Source: Peptoniphilus asaccharolyticus DSM 20463 (GTDB taxonomy: Bacteria > Bacillota > Clostridia > Tissierellales > Peptoniphilaceae). From it: 64,000 nt of DNA. Shown here in pieces: positions 39,465-49,417 of the stretch. Made by a program: the position numbers and the translations under genes. The stretch is from assembly GCF_900176115.1 (NCBI RefSeq), contig NZ_FWWR01000009.1:806001-870000 (forward strand). Direction: 5' to 3'. How positions within the stretch are numbered: position 1 is the first letter of the stretch; every line of letters begins with the position of its first letter. The notes under the pieces were generated by a model. It was not told the origin of the DNA. It saw only the letters and a list, made by a program, of their open reading frames with translations, and ran no database searches.

Positions 39465-40723
39465 AAGACTTAAAAAAGATGTTTAAAATGACACTTTATC
39501 CTTCTAAATTTTATTCTGTAGTTCTGTTCTGTATATATTTGGGATTTCTAATTTTAAATGTATCTGCGACTATACTACACCCTGAAATGGTCCATGAATC
39601 TGGGTTGCTTAAAATAGTTTTATGTTGCTGTCTTGTAACGCAAATGCTTTTGATTACATCTTTGCCTTATGATAAAATTGTGCTTTCAACTATGCCGATA
39701 CAAAAAATACACCTCTATCCAGTTGTGTTAATTTGTTTGTATTTTATGTTCAATATTATCTATATTTCTACATTTTTATTGTATGAATGGTTTTTGGATT
39801 TACCTTTATCTTTAAATTTGTGTTATATATTTACAAGTATATCTATCATGGCAGTACTATTTAAAATGGCTCATTTTGAAAATAAAAATGGAACTTTTAG
39901 CAATGGTTTTATGAATTTTATATTATATTTGCTTATAAATCCTTTGCTTGGTTTATCTATTAGATTTTTGGATAGAACAAGTTACTTTTTAGGAAGTACA
40001 ATATTTATTTTAGCTTTCTATGTTCTGATTGTATTTTTAAATTGGGGGTGGATTAAAGAAAAGAAATCTAAAAAACGCAGAAATACATTTAAAGGTAGAT
40101 TAAGATATAAATCTTCTTTAGAGAAAAATCTAAATTCTATTAATATTGTAAATAAACTAAAGTGGTCATCATTAAGTCCATTTTCAATATTAATTTTTAT
40201 TGTGTATATTTCTCTTAATGGGCTTGACTATATAACTTCTGGGCTAAACTATAATGTATTGTTCATCACTATGGCAATACTTACATTTTACGAAAATGGA
40301 TTTGCTCCTCTTGCTCTCATAGGACTTCCAATAACTCCTAAGCAAATTTATTTAACTTGTGTGAGAACAAAATTTAAAATTGTTGTTTCAATTTTGGTAG
40401 TTTCTATGTTAGCAGATATATTATTTAATGGTCTTGTAATGCCTCAAACTTATTTAGCTAATGTGATGTGGATAATCATTGTCTTATTGTGCAATGAACT
40501 ATTTTACTCTGTATATAGACTAAAAAATTTTTCATATCCTTTGATGGCCTTAATTTTGATATTAAATAGGCATGTTTCAATAAAAGTAGACAATCTATTA
40601 GGATTATCATTTATAATTATTTTATTGTTACTTGCAATAGCATTTCTTATTAAAGCAAATTTGAATATTATAAATTCAGAAAAGATTGATTTAACTGGTA
40701 TGTTGGAACAAAAAAATCTATAA
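39461..40723 (+). CDS. ABC transporter permease, paralogue of the preceding gene, 420 aa
   Basis: ATGA overlap with the previous gene shows translational coupling. It has the same layout: two groups of membrane helices around a basic loop (WGWIKEKKSKKRRNTFKGRL), and the motif YENGFAPLALIGLPITPKQI before a C-terminal helix group. Two homologous permeases suggest a heterodimer with an ATPase dimer, as in other GntR-led ABC operons. The gene is followed by a 12-bp inverted repeat. Confidence 0.75.
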   Translation: MKDLKKMFKMTLYPSKFYSVVLFCIYLGFLILNVSATILHPEMVHESGLLKIVLCCCLVTQMLLITSLPYDKIVLSTMPIQKIHLYPVVLICLYFMFNIIYISTFLLYEWFLDLPLSLNLCYIFTSISIMAVLFKMAHFENKNGTFSNGFMNFILYLLINPLLGLSIRFLDRTSYFLGSTIFILAFYVLIVFLNWGWIKEKKSKKRRNTFKGRLRYKSSLEKNLNSINIVNKLKWSSLSPFSILIFIVYISLNGLDYITSGLNYNVLFITMAILTFYENGFAPLALIGLPITPKQIYLTCVRTKFKIVVSILVVSMLADILFNGLVMPQTYLANVMWIIIVLLCNELFYSVYRLKNFSYPLMALILILNRHVSIKVDNLLGLSFIIILLLLAIAFLIKANLNIINSEKIDLTGMLEQKNL

Positions 40724-40727
40724 GCTG

Positions 40728-40768
40728 TAGGGATTACACGAATATGTGGCAGTTTTGTGTAATCCCTA
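40728..40768. terminator. 12-bp inverted repeat after the ABC operon
   Basis: TAGGGATTACAC (40728-40739) / GTGTAATCCCTA (40757-40768) with a 17-base loop. There is no strong T tract afterwards, so it may be a weak terminator or the first unit of the repeat region downstream. Confidence 0.55.
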
Positions 40769-40812
40769 TAAAAAGACAAGTATTGTTGTTGAAACAAACA
40801 TATAATAATTTT

Positions 40813-40993
40813 TAGGGTACGCACAAACACAGTGATGCCCTTTTGCATATATTCTCCAAACAAAAGCCCCTATCATTGTTGAAACATAAAATACTCGTTA
40901 ACAATCATCATATAAATATTTCAACAAAACTTATCCTTTTTTCCTTCTTATACTATAAACGGTACGGCTTCACTTCGCTCTTGCGCACCCTAT
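40813..40993. repeat. Two convergent units of the TAGGG...CG intergenic repeat
   Basis: Unit c (plus, 40813-40840) begins TAGGGTACGCACAAACACAG; unit d (minus, 40993-40960) begins ATAGGGTGCGCAAGAGCGAA. They face each other across about 120 bases, the reverse of the arrangement near 21.0 kb. Confidence 0.5.
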
Positions 40994-41040
40994 TTTTAAT
41001 CTGTATTCCTATCTACAAGTTTAATTTTATTCCATAAAAA

Positions 41041-41060
41041 TACAGAGCCTAAGCTCTGCA
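41041..41060 (-). terminator. Terminator after the SLH protein gene
   Basis: On the minus strand CAGAGC-TTAG-GCTCTG, then TATTTTTATGG. Confidence 0.75.
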
Positions 41061-41071
41061 TTATATTTATA

Positions 41072-42712
41072 TTATTTCACATCTTCTTTTATGATTTCTT
41101 TCCAGATTGTGTTTGTTCTGCCGTATTTATCTTTAGTGTCTCTTCTTGTTAGTTTATGAGTATTTGTTGCATCAATCATTTCAAAATAGTACCAGCTAGA
41201 CTCATCAAGGTCTGTAAACTTAGCTATTTTTGCCTTGTAATCCATCACCATTCCATCTGCATCTGCAACTCTATCATATTTTCTATTTAACATAGCTGTA
41301 GTTTCTGCTCTTGTAATTTTTCCTTCTGGCCTAAATGTTCCATCCTCATAGCCTTCAATTACTTTATTTCCAAATTCTTGGTTTATTTCAGCTTCGAATT
41401 TGTGTCCCTTAATATCTGCAAATATTGATGCTGTTGAATTCTTTTTATCTATTGGAGCTAACATTCTTACGAACTCAGCTCTTGTGATTGGTTCGTTTGG
41501 TCTGATGTTCCCATCTTCATCTGCTAATAGTAAGTTCTTATTAACTACTGCATTTATATATGGAGTATACCATGCGTTATCTTCCGCATCTTTAAACATT
41601 GATTTTGTTGTATCTGTTAGACTTAACTTTTCTAATCTTGCCACCAATGCTGCTGCTTCTGCTCTTGTAACCAAACCTTGTGGTTTTATTGTTCCATCTG
41701 GATATCCTTTCATGTATGCTTCATGAATTTCCACATTTTCAACTTTTTTATCCACTTTCCCTTGTGGTGGTAGTAGTTTTGTTGGGCTTAAATGTGTTAT
41801 ATCTAATCTTATCCAACTGTTGTCTCTTTCTTCTTGTTTAGGAACAACTGGTTTGTTAGGTTTCACATTTTCTTTTTCTTTTGGTGCTTTTGGTGGTTCT
41901 TGATTTTTAACCTTAACTAAATTTGCATGTAATTTTTGTGGTTCAATTACATTTTTAAATTCATGAGTATATGTTTTAACATTTTTAATATTTTGAATTG
42001 GTTCTCCATTTAATATTACACTTTCTATTTCATAGCCTTCTGGCGCTTTAATCTCATAATTTTTATTTCCGTGATATTCTATCTCTTCAGGTTTATCTGT
42101 AAGATTTGTTATTTCTCCTTCTTTAGATGTAGAAACTATTATTGTTGGGTTGTAGTCGGCATAAATTTTATATTCCATTGGATTTCCAACTGTTTCTCCA
42201 TAAGTAGTTATCCTATTTACAGATATTGTATCGCCTTCTATATACTTATATTCTTCAGTCCAATGCTCATGAGTGTTTGTAAATGAATAGCGGTTTAATG
42301 CATCTTTTCTATTCCACAGTTCTTGACCTTTATATTTTTGTTCAAATCTCCAACCTTTAAAAATCCAATTTTCTTTTTCTTGTGCTTTAAACTCACGATA
42401 TCCTAATAATTGTGGCCACGTAGCTCCGAAAAGAGTCACAGGATTTTCAGCTGTTTTAACAACTTCTCCTGCCGCTTTAGTTCTATATACTTTTAAATTT
42501 GCATCAGTAACTATGGTTGTATAACTTTCTATAATATCATAATCGTTAATATCTATTTCTTTTTTAGCTTCTACAACTGCTGCAGTTGTAGTTTCCATTG
42601 CGTTTACAAAATTTGGCGTAGTAAATACAACTCCACTTAGCATTAAAGATGCTAATCCCAAATTTAAAATTTTAAGCTTAGAATTTTTATTATTTATTTT
42701 TATATATTTCAC
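41072..42712 (-). CDS. Secreted S-layer-homology (SLH) protein, 546 aa
   Basis: Cell-surface protein held by three C-terminal SLH repeats: YMKGYPDGTIKPQGLVTRAE, NKNLLLADEDGNIRPNEPITR and GNKVIEGYEDGTFRPEGKIT (about residues 330-510). A signal peptide ends around FTTPNFVNA-ME. The middle shows several beta-rich, tandem-like modules (WIFKGWRFEQ…, YADYNPTIIVSTSKEGEITN) and a Pro/Lys linker (KEKENVKPNKPVVPKQEE). I chose GTG 42712 since AAGAGGA lies 8 bases before it and the peptide then starts with a normal signal; ATG 42775 would add 21 odd residues. Confidence 0.85.
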   Translation of the reverse strand: MKYIKINNKNSKLKILNLGLASLMLSGVVFTTPNFVNAMETTTAAVVEAKKEIDINDYDIIESYTTIVTDANLKVYRTKAAGEVVKTAENPVTLFGATWPQLLGYREFKAQEKENWIFKGWRFEQKYKGQELWNRKDALNRYSFTNTHEHWTEEYKYIEGDTISVNRITTYGETVGNPMEYKIYADYNPTIIVSTSKEGEITNLTDKPEEIEYHGNKNYEIKAPEGYEIESVILNGEPIQNIKNVKTYTHEFKNVIEPQKLHANLVKVKNQEPPKAPKEKENVKPNKPVVPKQEERDNSWIRLDITHLSPTKLLPPQGKVDKKVENVEIHEAYMKGYPDGTIKPQGLVTRAEAAALVARLEKLSLTDTTKSMFKDAEDNAWYTPYINAVVNKNLLLADEDGNIRPNEPITRAEFVRMLAPIDKKNSTASIFADIKGHKFEAEINQEFGNKVIEGYEDGTFRPEGKITRAETTAMLNRKYDRVADADGMVMDYKAKIAKFTDLDESSWYYFEMIDATNTHKLTRRDTKDKYGRTNTIWKEIIKEDVK

Positions 42713-42842
42713 AAATTTAATCCTCTTTCTTTTGGTTATGGAATACACTATTACAACTTCTAGATTCTCCCACATTAATAACTTTTAGATTATATCAATT
42801 TTTCTATTACTTATTCAAGTAAAATTATTAAGATTTACAAAA

Positions 42843-42864
42843 GTAGAGAGGAATATTCCTCTCT
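42843..42864 (-). terminator. Terminator after cysE
   Basis: A perfect 22-bp palindrome with arms TAGAGAGGAAT and ATTCCTCTCTA, followed on the minus strand by CTTTTG. It ends the cysK-cysE operon just after the stop. Confidence 0.8.
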
Positions 42865-42867
42865 ATT

Positions 42868-43389
42868 TTAATCAACTATTTTGGCAGGTAATCCAACTGC
42901 TGTCTTCCCAGCCGGAACATCTATTAAAACTATTGCTCCTGCTCCAATTTTTGCTCCGTCTCCAATTTTAACTGGTCCTAAAACTGTTGCTCCTGTTCCG
43001 ATAATTACATTGTTTCCAATTGATGGATGTCGTTTTTCTTCTTTCTCATTTCCCGTTCCACCAAGTGTTATATTATGGTAAAAATGACAATTATCTCCTA
43101 TTTCTGCAGTTTCTCCTATCACAACTGCCATTGCATGGTCTATAAATAAATTTTTTCCTATTTTAGCTCCTGGATGAATTTCTATGCCAGTTTTTTTCCT
43201 ACTTTTTTGTGAAATCCATCTTGCAATTAAAGTGTTACCTTTCTTGTAAAAGTGATGTGCTATTCTATGATATACCATAGCTCTAACTATTGGATACAAA
43301 AATATTGCTTCAAATCTACTTTTACATGCTGGATCTTTTTTTAAAATAAAATCTCCATGTTCTATTAATGTTTTAATAAACTTACTCAT
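42868..43389 (-). CDS. cysE: Serine O-acetyltransferase, 173 aa
   Basis: Makes O-acetylserine for cysteine synthesis. The left-handed beta helix hexapeptide repeats are obvious ([60 protein letters not shown]). Catalytic His and Asp lie in [12 protein letters not shown]. The shorter N-terminal helical domain fits the compact EpsC/CysE type of Firmicutes. It overlaps cysK by 8 bases. Confidence 0.95.
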   Translation of the reverse strand: MSKFIKTLIEHGDFILKKDPACKSRFEAIFLYPIVRAMVYHRIAHHFYKKGNTLIARWISQKSRKKTGIEIHPGAKIGKNLFIDHAMAVVIGETAEIGDNCHFYHNITLGGTGNEKEEKRHPSIGNNVIIGTGATVLGPVKIGDGAKIGAGAIVLIDVPAGKTAVGLPAKIVD

Positions 43390-44272
43390 AGTCGAATAAC
43401 TCTGTTGATATATATCTTTCTCCTGTATCAGGCAACACTGTTACTATAGGTCCTTGGACTTCTTCTAGCATTTTTAAAGCTCCAACTACATTAGCTCCTG
43501 ATGAGATGCCTACTAAAATTCCTTCTTCTCTCGAAAGTCTCTTTGCCATTTCAATGGCTTCTTCTCCTTTAACTGTTACGACATTATCTAAAACTTTTCT
43601 GTCTAAAACTTCTGGTATAAAATTAGCTCCTATACCTTGAATCTTATGTGGCCCAGCTATATTTTTAGTTAGGAGCGGTGATTCTTCAGGTTCTAATCCC
43701 CAAACTTTTATACTTTGGTCTTTATCTTTTAGGTAGTGCCCAACTCCTGTAACTGTACCTCCAGTTCCAATTCCAGCGATAAATCCTTTTATTTCAGGTA
43801 GCTCGTCATATATTTCAGGCCCTGTTGTTTTTTCATGTGCAACTGCATTATATTTATTTTTAAATTGGTTTGGCATATAGTATTCGCCTGTCGCTTCAAG
43901 TTCTTTCGCCTTATCTACGGCAGCTTGCATTCCGCCTTCTCCTGTCAATATTAGTTCAGATCCATAAGACTGCATCAATTTTCTTCTTTCTACAGACATT
44001 GAGGCCGGCATTACTATAGTTACTGGATATCCCAAATTTTTACCTATCATAGATATTGCTATCCCTGTGTTACCACTTGTTGGTTCTACGATTTTCATAC
44101 TCTCTTTTAATTTGCCATCTTCTATAGCTCCTTTTATCATTTGGTATGCTGGTCTATCTTTTACTGATCCTGCTGGATTTTCTTTTTCTATCTTTACATA
44201 TATATTTCCATTACCTATATTATTAAGTCTAACTAAGCTCGTATTACCTATTGTATCTAAAATATTTTTCAT
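43382..44272 (-). CDS. cysK: Cysteine synthase (O-acetylserine sulfhydrylase), 296 aa
   Basis: PLP enzyme forming cysteine from O-acetylserine and sulfide. Key motifs: [15 protein letters not shown] with the PLP Lys (about 39), [28 protein letters not shown] for the phosphate loop, and [27 protein letters not shown] precedes the ATG. First gene of the two-gene cysteine operon; no T-box or S-box is visible in the leader. Confidence 0.95.
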   Translation of the reverse strand: MKNILDTIGNTSLVRLNNIGNGNIYVKIEKENPAGSVKDRPAYQMIKGAIEDGKLKESMKIVEPTSGNTGIAISMIGKNLGYPVTIVMPASMSVERRKLMQSYGSELILTGEGGMQAAVDKAKELEATGEYYMPNQFKNKYNAVAHEKTTGPEIYDELPEIKGFIAGIGTGGTVTGVGHYLKDKDQSIKVWGLEPEESPLLTKNIAGPHKIQGIGANFIPEVLDRKVLDNVVTVKGEEAIEMAKRLSREEGILVGISSGANVVGALKMLEEVQGPIVTVLPDTGERYISTELFDYE

Positions 44273-44406
44273 ATTAATTCCTCCATAAGTTACTATAGTA
44301 TTAAAAACTATGTTTCTTGAATATACCCTAAATTTTTAATACTAAATACATTTATTTTTAAAGAATATTACTTTTATTGTTTTTTATTTTGAGAATTTAT
44401 TCATTA

Positions 44407-45523
44407 GATAATTTATCATAACAAGTGCAACATAAATAAACTCATAGCTAATCAGCTGTGTTAATATGTAAGTGACCAAACAAAACATATTAAAAGGAGT
44501 GATTAACTATGAGCTATAACCATCTTACCATAGAAGAAAGATCTTGTATTTACCAATTTTTAAATTTAGGAATGAGTATAAGGAAATTGCACAAGCACTT
44601 AAAAGGTCACCTAGTACAATATCTAGAGAAATTAAAAGAAATTCATCTAAGATAAAAGTTAGTAGGGGAAGTTACACTAAGTACTTTCCGATAAAGGCAA
44701 ATGATAAATATATTGATAGAAGAAAAGACTGCCATAGAAAAAGTAAATTTTCTAAAGATGTTATTGATTATTTAACTGTAAAGATTAACGAACATTGGTC
44801 CCCTGAACAAAATATCAAATAGAAACACAAATGAGATTCATGAATTACCATCTACATCAACGATATATAGAATGATACACGCCAAAAAGCTGCCAAAAAC
44901 TAGTATGAAAAATTTGAGAAGAAAAGCTAAATTTAAAAGGCCAGCAGAAAAAAGAGGAAAATTCAATGATAAAGGTAGAACAATTAAGAAAAGACCTAAA
45001 GAGATATACAGAAGGCAAGAATTAGGCCACTGGGAAGCAGATACAGTGGAATCAGGCAGATTAGATCATAAAAGGAAAAGTAGATGTTGTTTCGTAACTT
45101 TAGCAGAAAGAAAATCTAGATATTATATAGCAATCCTAGTTGAAAATAGAAAGTCGGAAAGCGTAACACCAGCAATAATAAATGCATTAAAAGATTATCC
45201 AAAAGAATTAGTAAAAACAATAACCTTTGATAGAGGTAAAGAATTTTCAGAATTTGAGAAAATAGAAAAAGAATTAGGATGCAAAACTTATTTTTGTGAT
45301 CCCTATTGTGCATGGCAAAAAGGTACAAATGAAAATAGTAACGGACTTTTGAGGGAGTTTTTATCCTAAGGGTATGGATTTATCAGAAGTGAATATTGAT
45401 GAATTAAATTATAACTTAAGTTTAATGAATAATAGACCTAGAAAATGTATAAAATATAAAACACCTAAAGAAGAACTTTTTGGTCTCTTACCATAGGTGT
45501 TGCATTTGATTTGACAATTCGTC
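44407..45523 (+). mobile_element. IS30-family element, copy 2 (1117 bp)
   Basis: Same ends as copy 1: GATAATTTATC at 44407 and …GACAATTCGTC at 45523. The flanks read TTCATTA before and ATTAAAA after; a 5-bp repeat CATTA would be perfect if one C were missing next to the right end. It sits between the oppF terminator and cysK. Confidence 0.88.
44509..45496 (+). pseudogene. IS30 transposase, copy 2, three one-base frameshifts
   Basis: The start region is as in copy 1, but one A is missing at about 44584 (GGAAATTG against GGAAAATTG), one A is extra near 44814 (CAAAATATC against CAAATATC), and one T is extra near 45362 (GTTTTTATCC against GTTTTATCC). Otherwise the bases agree with copy 1 where compared. 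All three lesions lie in homopolymers. The protein cannot be made from the printed sequence. Confidence 0.85.
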
Positions 45524-45526
45524 ATT

Positions 45527-45554
45527 AAAAAAAGTGAGTCTTTAAACTCACTTT
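45527..45554 (-). terminator. Terminator of the opp operon
   Basis: On the minus strand AAAGTGAGT pairs with ACTCACTTT, followed by a T-rich run that ends at the IS30 right end. The element inserted just beyond it, so opp transcription is not cut. Confidence 0.85.
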
Positions 45555-46528
45555 TAAACTAAATGACAAGCCACAAAATGACCTTCATTTCTCTCTTTTA
45601 ATTCTGGTTTAGATTCTCTACAAATTGCTTGAGCTCTTGGACATCTGTCTACAAAAGGACAACAGTTTGGAGGATCTATTGGACTTGGTACTTCTCCTTC
45701 AAGCATGATTCTCTTTCTTGATCTTTGAAGATTTGGATCTGCTAATGGTATAGCTGACTTAAGAGCTATTGTGTACGGATGTATTGGGTTTGAATATAAT
45801 TCATCAGAAGTCGCAACTTCCATCATATTTCCCAAATACATTACCCCAACTCTATCAGATATATATCTAACCATTGAAAGGTCATGTGCTATGAAAAGAT
45901 AAGTCAAATTCATTTTCTTTTGTAATTCTATAAGTATATTTATTACTTGGGCTTGTATAGATACATCAAGTGCTGAGATAGGTTCGTCACAAACTATAAA
46001 TTTTGGATTAAGTGCCAATGCTCTTGCTATACCAACACGTTGTCTTTGTCCTCCTGAAAACTCATGTGGAAAACGAGATGCGTGTTCTTCAGATAATCCT
46101 ACTAAGTTAAGCAATTCAATTACTTTTTCTCTTCTCTCCGCATCATTTTTATAAAGTCCATTTATAAGCATTGGTTCTTCAACTAATGACTCAACTGTCA
46201 TTCTTGGATTTAGAGAAGCATAAGGATCTTGAAAGATAAATTGAAAATCACGTCTTTTCTTTCTAAGCTTTGACTCTGATAATTTGAATAAATCTTCTCC
46301 ATCGAAGAACATTTCTCCACCTGTTGGATTTAAAAGTCTTGTAATAGTTCTACCTGTTGTAGATTTACCACAACCACTTTCTCCTACAAGTCCAAATGTT
46401 TCTCCAGGATATATATCAAAACTAACATTATCTACAGCTTTTAATAATCCTTTTTTTACGTTGAAATATTTTTTTACTCCCCTTGCACTTATTAGAGGAC
46501 TTATATTAGTATTCTTATTTTCAGTCAT
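45554..46528 (-). CDS. oppF: Oligopeptide ABC transporter ATP-binding protein OppF, 324 aa
   Basis: One of the two ATPases. Walker A GLVGESGCGKSTTGRTI (about 50-66), signature EFSGGQRQRVGIARAL, Walker B FIVCDEPISALD, H loop FIAHDLSM. A C-terminal oligo_HPY segment has CPFVDRCPRAQAIC-RESKPEL with Cys typical of the family. It overlaps oppD by 8 bases and is followed by a terminator. Confidence 0.95.
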   Translation of the reverse strand: MTENKNTNISPLISARGVKKYFNVKKGLLKAVDNVSFDIYPGETFGLVGESGCGKSTTGRTITRLLNPTGGEMFFDGEDLFKLSESKLRKKRRDFQFIFQDPYASLNPRMTVESLVEEPMLINGLYKNDAERREKVIELLNLVGLSEEHASRFPHEFSGGQRQRVGIARALALNPKFIVCDEPISALDVSIQAQVINILIELQKKMNLTYLFIAHDLSMVRYISDRVGVMYLGNMMEVATSDELYSNPIHPYTIALKSAIPLADPNLQRSRKRIMLEGEVPSPIDPPNCCPFVDRCPRAQAICRESKPELKERNEGHFVACHLV

Positions 46529-47519
46529 TATTAGCCTCCTTTAAGTACTCTTCACTGTGTAACCAACATCTACATCTATGACCTTCGCCATGTTCAGTAA
46601 CTGGCGGCATATTGTCTTCACAGATTATCATTGCTTCGTCACATCTGTCAAAAAATGGACATCCCTTTGGTGGGATATACAGATCTGGTGGTGAACCATG
46701 AATTGCATGAAGTTTTTCTTCTTTGCTCATATCAAGTCTTGGAACTGACAATAGTAGTTTTTTAGTGTATGGGTGCTTAGTATTGTAGAAGATATCATCT
46801 GTTGTTCCCTCTTCCATAATTTGTCCCGCATACATTACTTCAACTCTATTACTCATATCCGCTACAACTCCAAGGTCGTGGGTAATAAGGATTATACTCA
46901 TTCCAAATTCATCTTGTAGTTGTTTCATAAGTTCCAAAATTTGAGCTTGTACTGTTACGTCAAGTGCTGTTGTAGGTTCGTCCGCAATCATAAGCTTCGG
47001 ATTCATTACAAGAGCTATCGCCAACATAACACGTTGTCTCATACCACCTGAAAATTCATGTGGATATTGGTTTATTCTTGTTTCAGGTTCTGGCACACTT
47101 ACCATATCAAGAATTCTTATGGCTTTTTTCAAAGCATCTGCTTTTGAAATTTTTTCATGTTTCATTAAACCTTCTATTATTTGGTCTCCAACTTTCATTG
47201 TTGGATTTAGAGAAGTCATAGGGTCTTGAAATACCATAGAAATTTGTTTTCCTCTGATATCTTGCATTTCCTTTTCAGACTTTGTAATAATTTCTTCTCC
47301 ATCAAATAGTATTGAACCACCCTTATAAAAAGCTGGTGGATTAGGTAGAAGTTTCATAATGGAATTAGCTGTTACACTCTTCCCACATCCACTTTCTCCT
47401 ACAATTGCTACAGTTTCTTTTTTATTTACATTGAAAGATATCCCTCTAACCGCTTCAACTTCTCCAAAGAAAGTTTTGAATGATATCTTTAAATCTTTTA
47501 CTTCTAGTAATTTATCCAT
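46521..47519 (-). CDS. oppD: Oligopeptide ABC transporter ATP-binding protein OppD, 332 aa
   Basis: Second ATPase. Walker A AIVGESGCGKSVTANSIM, signature EFSGGMRQRVMLAIAL, Walker B LMIADEPTTALDVT, H loop LITHDLGV, and a C-terminal Cys cluster CPFFDRCDEAMIIC. It follows oppC by 8 bases and overlaps oppF by 8, forming one translational unit. Confidence 0.95.
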   Translation of the reverse strand: MDKLLEVKDLKISFKTFFGEVEAVRGISFNVNKKETVAIVGESGCGKSVTANSIMKLLPNPPAFYKGGSILFDGEEIITKSEKEMQDIRGKQISMVFQDPMTSLNPTMKVGDQIIEGLMKHEKISKADALKKAIRILDMVSVPEPETRINQYPHEFSGGMRQRVMLAIALVMNPKLMIADEPTTALDVTVQAQILELMKQLQDEFGMSIILITHDLGVVADMSNRVEVMYAGQIMEEGTTDDIFYNTKHPYTKKLLLSVPRLDMSKEEKLHAIHGSPPDLYIPPKGCPFFDRCDEAMIICEDNMPPVTEHGEGHRCRCWLHSEEYLKEANND

Positions 47520-47527
47520 TCCTTCTC

Positions 47528-48466
47528 CTACTTTCTAAGTCTTGGGTCTAAAGCGTCTCTTAGTCCGTCTCCCAATACGTTAAATCCAAACATTATTAGC
47601 GAAATCATAAGCGCTGGTACTATCATTTGATAACTTAATCCTATAGCAAGTACTTCAAGACCACTGTTAGCTAAGTTTCCAAGTGATGGAAGTGGGTCTT
47701 GTAAACCTAATGAAACGAAAGATAGTGTTGCTTCTGAAAATATCGCTCTAGGTATAATAAGTGTTAAATTGACAAGTATAGGTCCTAATGTATTAGGAAT
47801 TATGTGTTTAAATAAAACCCAAGCATCATTAGCTCCCATAGAACGTGCTGCCATAACATACTCAGATTGTTTTAATGAAAGCACTTGTCCTCTTACTAAA
47901 ATCGCTGTAGGAATCCATCCGGATAATGTCATTGCGAATACCATTACCGCAAATGAAGTTCCTGAACCTTTTTCAGCAAATACAACTGATAGTAAGATTA
48001 CTATCAATAAGTATGGAATTGAATAAATTATTTCTGCTATACGCATTAATATAGCATCCACTTTTCCAGAGCTCATACCGGCTATACCACCGTATAAAAC
48101 TCCAACAGTTATATTTATAAATGCAGCTAAGAAACCAATTAATAGAGAGAATCTAGCTCCATATGTTGCACGAGTAAATAAATCACGACCTAAAGAGTCT
48201 GTACCAAACCAAAAATCCGCTGAAGGTCTTTGATTTGTCTTAACCATGTCCATTTCATAATAAGTATATCCACTAATCATCGGGCCTATTATTGCGAAGA
48301 GCACCATTAAAACTATTATTATTAAACCAAACATAGCAAGTTTATTATTTTTTAGTCTTCTCCAAACATCTGCCCAATATTTTATAGTTGGTCTTTTTAT
48401 TCTTTCTGCATGTGCTGCATTTCTATCAACTTTTTTAAATAATTCAGGAGAAAATTGTCTTTCCAT
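47528..48466 (-). CDS. oppC: Oligopeptide ABC transporter permease OppC, 312 aa
   Basis: Membrane subunit with six helices: an N-terminal helix (LAMFGLIIIVLMVLFAIIGP), a periplasm-like loop with PSADFWFGTDSLGRDLFTR (usual OppC_N signature), and the EAA loop YVMAARSMGANDAWVLFKHI that docks to the ATPases. The stop of oppB overlaps the start (TAATG). Confidence 0.94.
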   Translation of the reverse strand: MERQFSPELFKKVDRNAAHAERIKRPTIKYWADVWRRLKNNKLAMFGLIIIVLMVLFAIIGPMISGYTYYEMDMVKTNQRPSADFWFGTDSLGRDLFTRATYGARFSLLIGFLAAFINITVGVLYGGIAGMSSGKVDAILMRIAEIIYSIPYLLIVILLSVVFAEKGSGTSFAVMVFAMTLSGWIPTAILVRGQVLSLKQSEYVMAARSMGANDAWVLFKHIIPNTLGPILVNLTLIIPRAIFSEATLSFVSLGLQDPLPSLGNLANSGLEVLAIGLSYQMIVPALMISLIMFGFNVLGDGLRDALDPRLRK

Positions 48467-49395
48467 TATGCTTTTCCCCCTCCTTCAAATTTGATTCTTG
48501 GATCAACAAGTACATAAGCTATATCTACAAGTAAAATCATAAGTACTAATACTATTCCATAAAATACTGTAGTTCCCATTATAAGTGTATAATCACGGTC
48601 AGTTATTGCCTTTATAAAGAATCTTCCAAGCCCTGGAATACCAAATATTTTTTCAACTACAAATGAACCCATCAACAAATCTGCTGTAAGTGTTCCTAAA
48701 ATAGATACGATTGGTAATATTGAGTTTCTAACAGCGTGTTTTAAAATTACAGCTGAACTTGATATCCCCTTACTTTTTGCAGTCTTAATATAATCTTGTC
48801 CCAATACTTCAAGCATTGAAGATCTCATAAGTCTTGCTATTTGAGCTGTTGGCATCATACAAAGTGCAATTGATGGCATAATTGTGTGGGCAAATGAACC
48901 CCAACCACTAAGTGGCAAACCTAAATTCCTACCTACTACCTGTATTAACAGAGTACCCATTATAAATGATGGTACTGAGATACCTATTATGGCGATTAAC
49001 ATAGCTATGTAATCTGGGAATCTATTTTGATAAAGAGCTGCTAAAGAACCTAAAGTAGGTCCAAATATAAGCGCCCAAATAAGTGCTTGCAATCCTAGTC
49101 TTAAAGAAACTGGGAATCCTCTTTGTATCATTTGATTTACTGTTTCAGTGTTAGATTTCATACTTTCTCCGAAATCTAATTTAATAACATTTGATAAATA
49201 CATTTTATATTGTTCAAATACAGGTTTATCAAGTCCGTATTTTATCTCCAAATTCCTATAAACTGTTGCCGGAATTTTACCTTCTTGTTGTAGTGGGTTT
49301 CCTGGTACAGCATGCATTAGAAAAAATGTAAGAGTTATTATGAAGAATATTGTCAAAAATGACATTGCAAATCTTTTTCCTATAAACTTTAACAT
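48466..49395 (-). CDS. oppB: Oligopeptide ABC transporter permease OppB, 309 aa
   Basis: First permease of the unit: N-terminal membrane helix (FAMSFLTIFFIITLTFFLMH) and the extracellular segment AVPGNPLQQEGK, then the EAA loop YIKTAKSKGISSSAVILKHA and five more helices. Transmembrane core for peptide passage with OppC. Separated from oppA by a 53-base gap that holds a terminator-like hairpin. Confidence 0.94.
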   Translation of the reverse strand: MLKFIGKRFAMSFLTIFFIITLTFFLMHAVPGNPLQQEGKIPATVYRNLEIKYGLDKPVFEQYKMYLSNVIKLDFGESMKSNTETVNQMIQRGFPVSLRLGLQALIWALIFGPTLGSLAALYQNRFPDYIAMLIAIIGISVPSFIMGTLLIQVVGRNLGLPLSGWGSFAHTIMPSIALCMMPTAQIARLMRSSMLEVLGQDYIKTAKSKGISSSAVILKHAVRNSILPIVSILGTLTADLLMGSFVVEKIFGIPGLGRFFIKAITDRDYTLIMGTTVFYGIVLVLMILLVDIAYVLVDPRIKFEGGGKA

Positions 49396-49417
49396 CTTTA
49401 TTCCTTTCTAAAAAGCA

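Larger units (their letters stand above)
40724..41040. other. Non-coding gap with a cluster of inverted repeat units
   Basis: Between the ABC operon and the SLH gene, no coding region is seen. It carries the hairpin at 40728-40768, two facing units of the TAGGG family, and the short direct repeat TTGTTGAAACA in two places (near 40785 and 40875). Confidence 0.55.

Noticed and set aside
44273-44406. T-box or SAM riboswitch before cysK-cysE
   Set aside because: The leader is short, AT-rich and lacks the conserved T-box sequence or S-box core.
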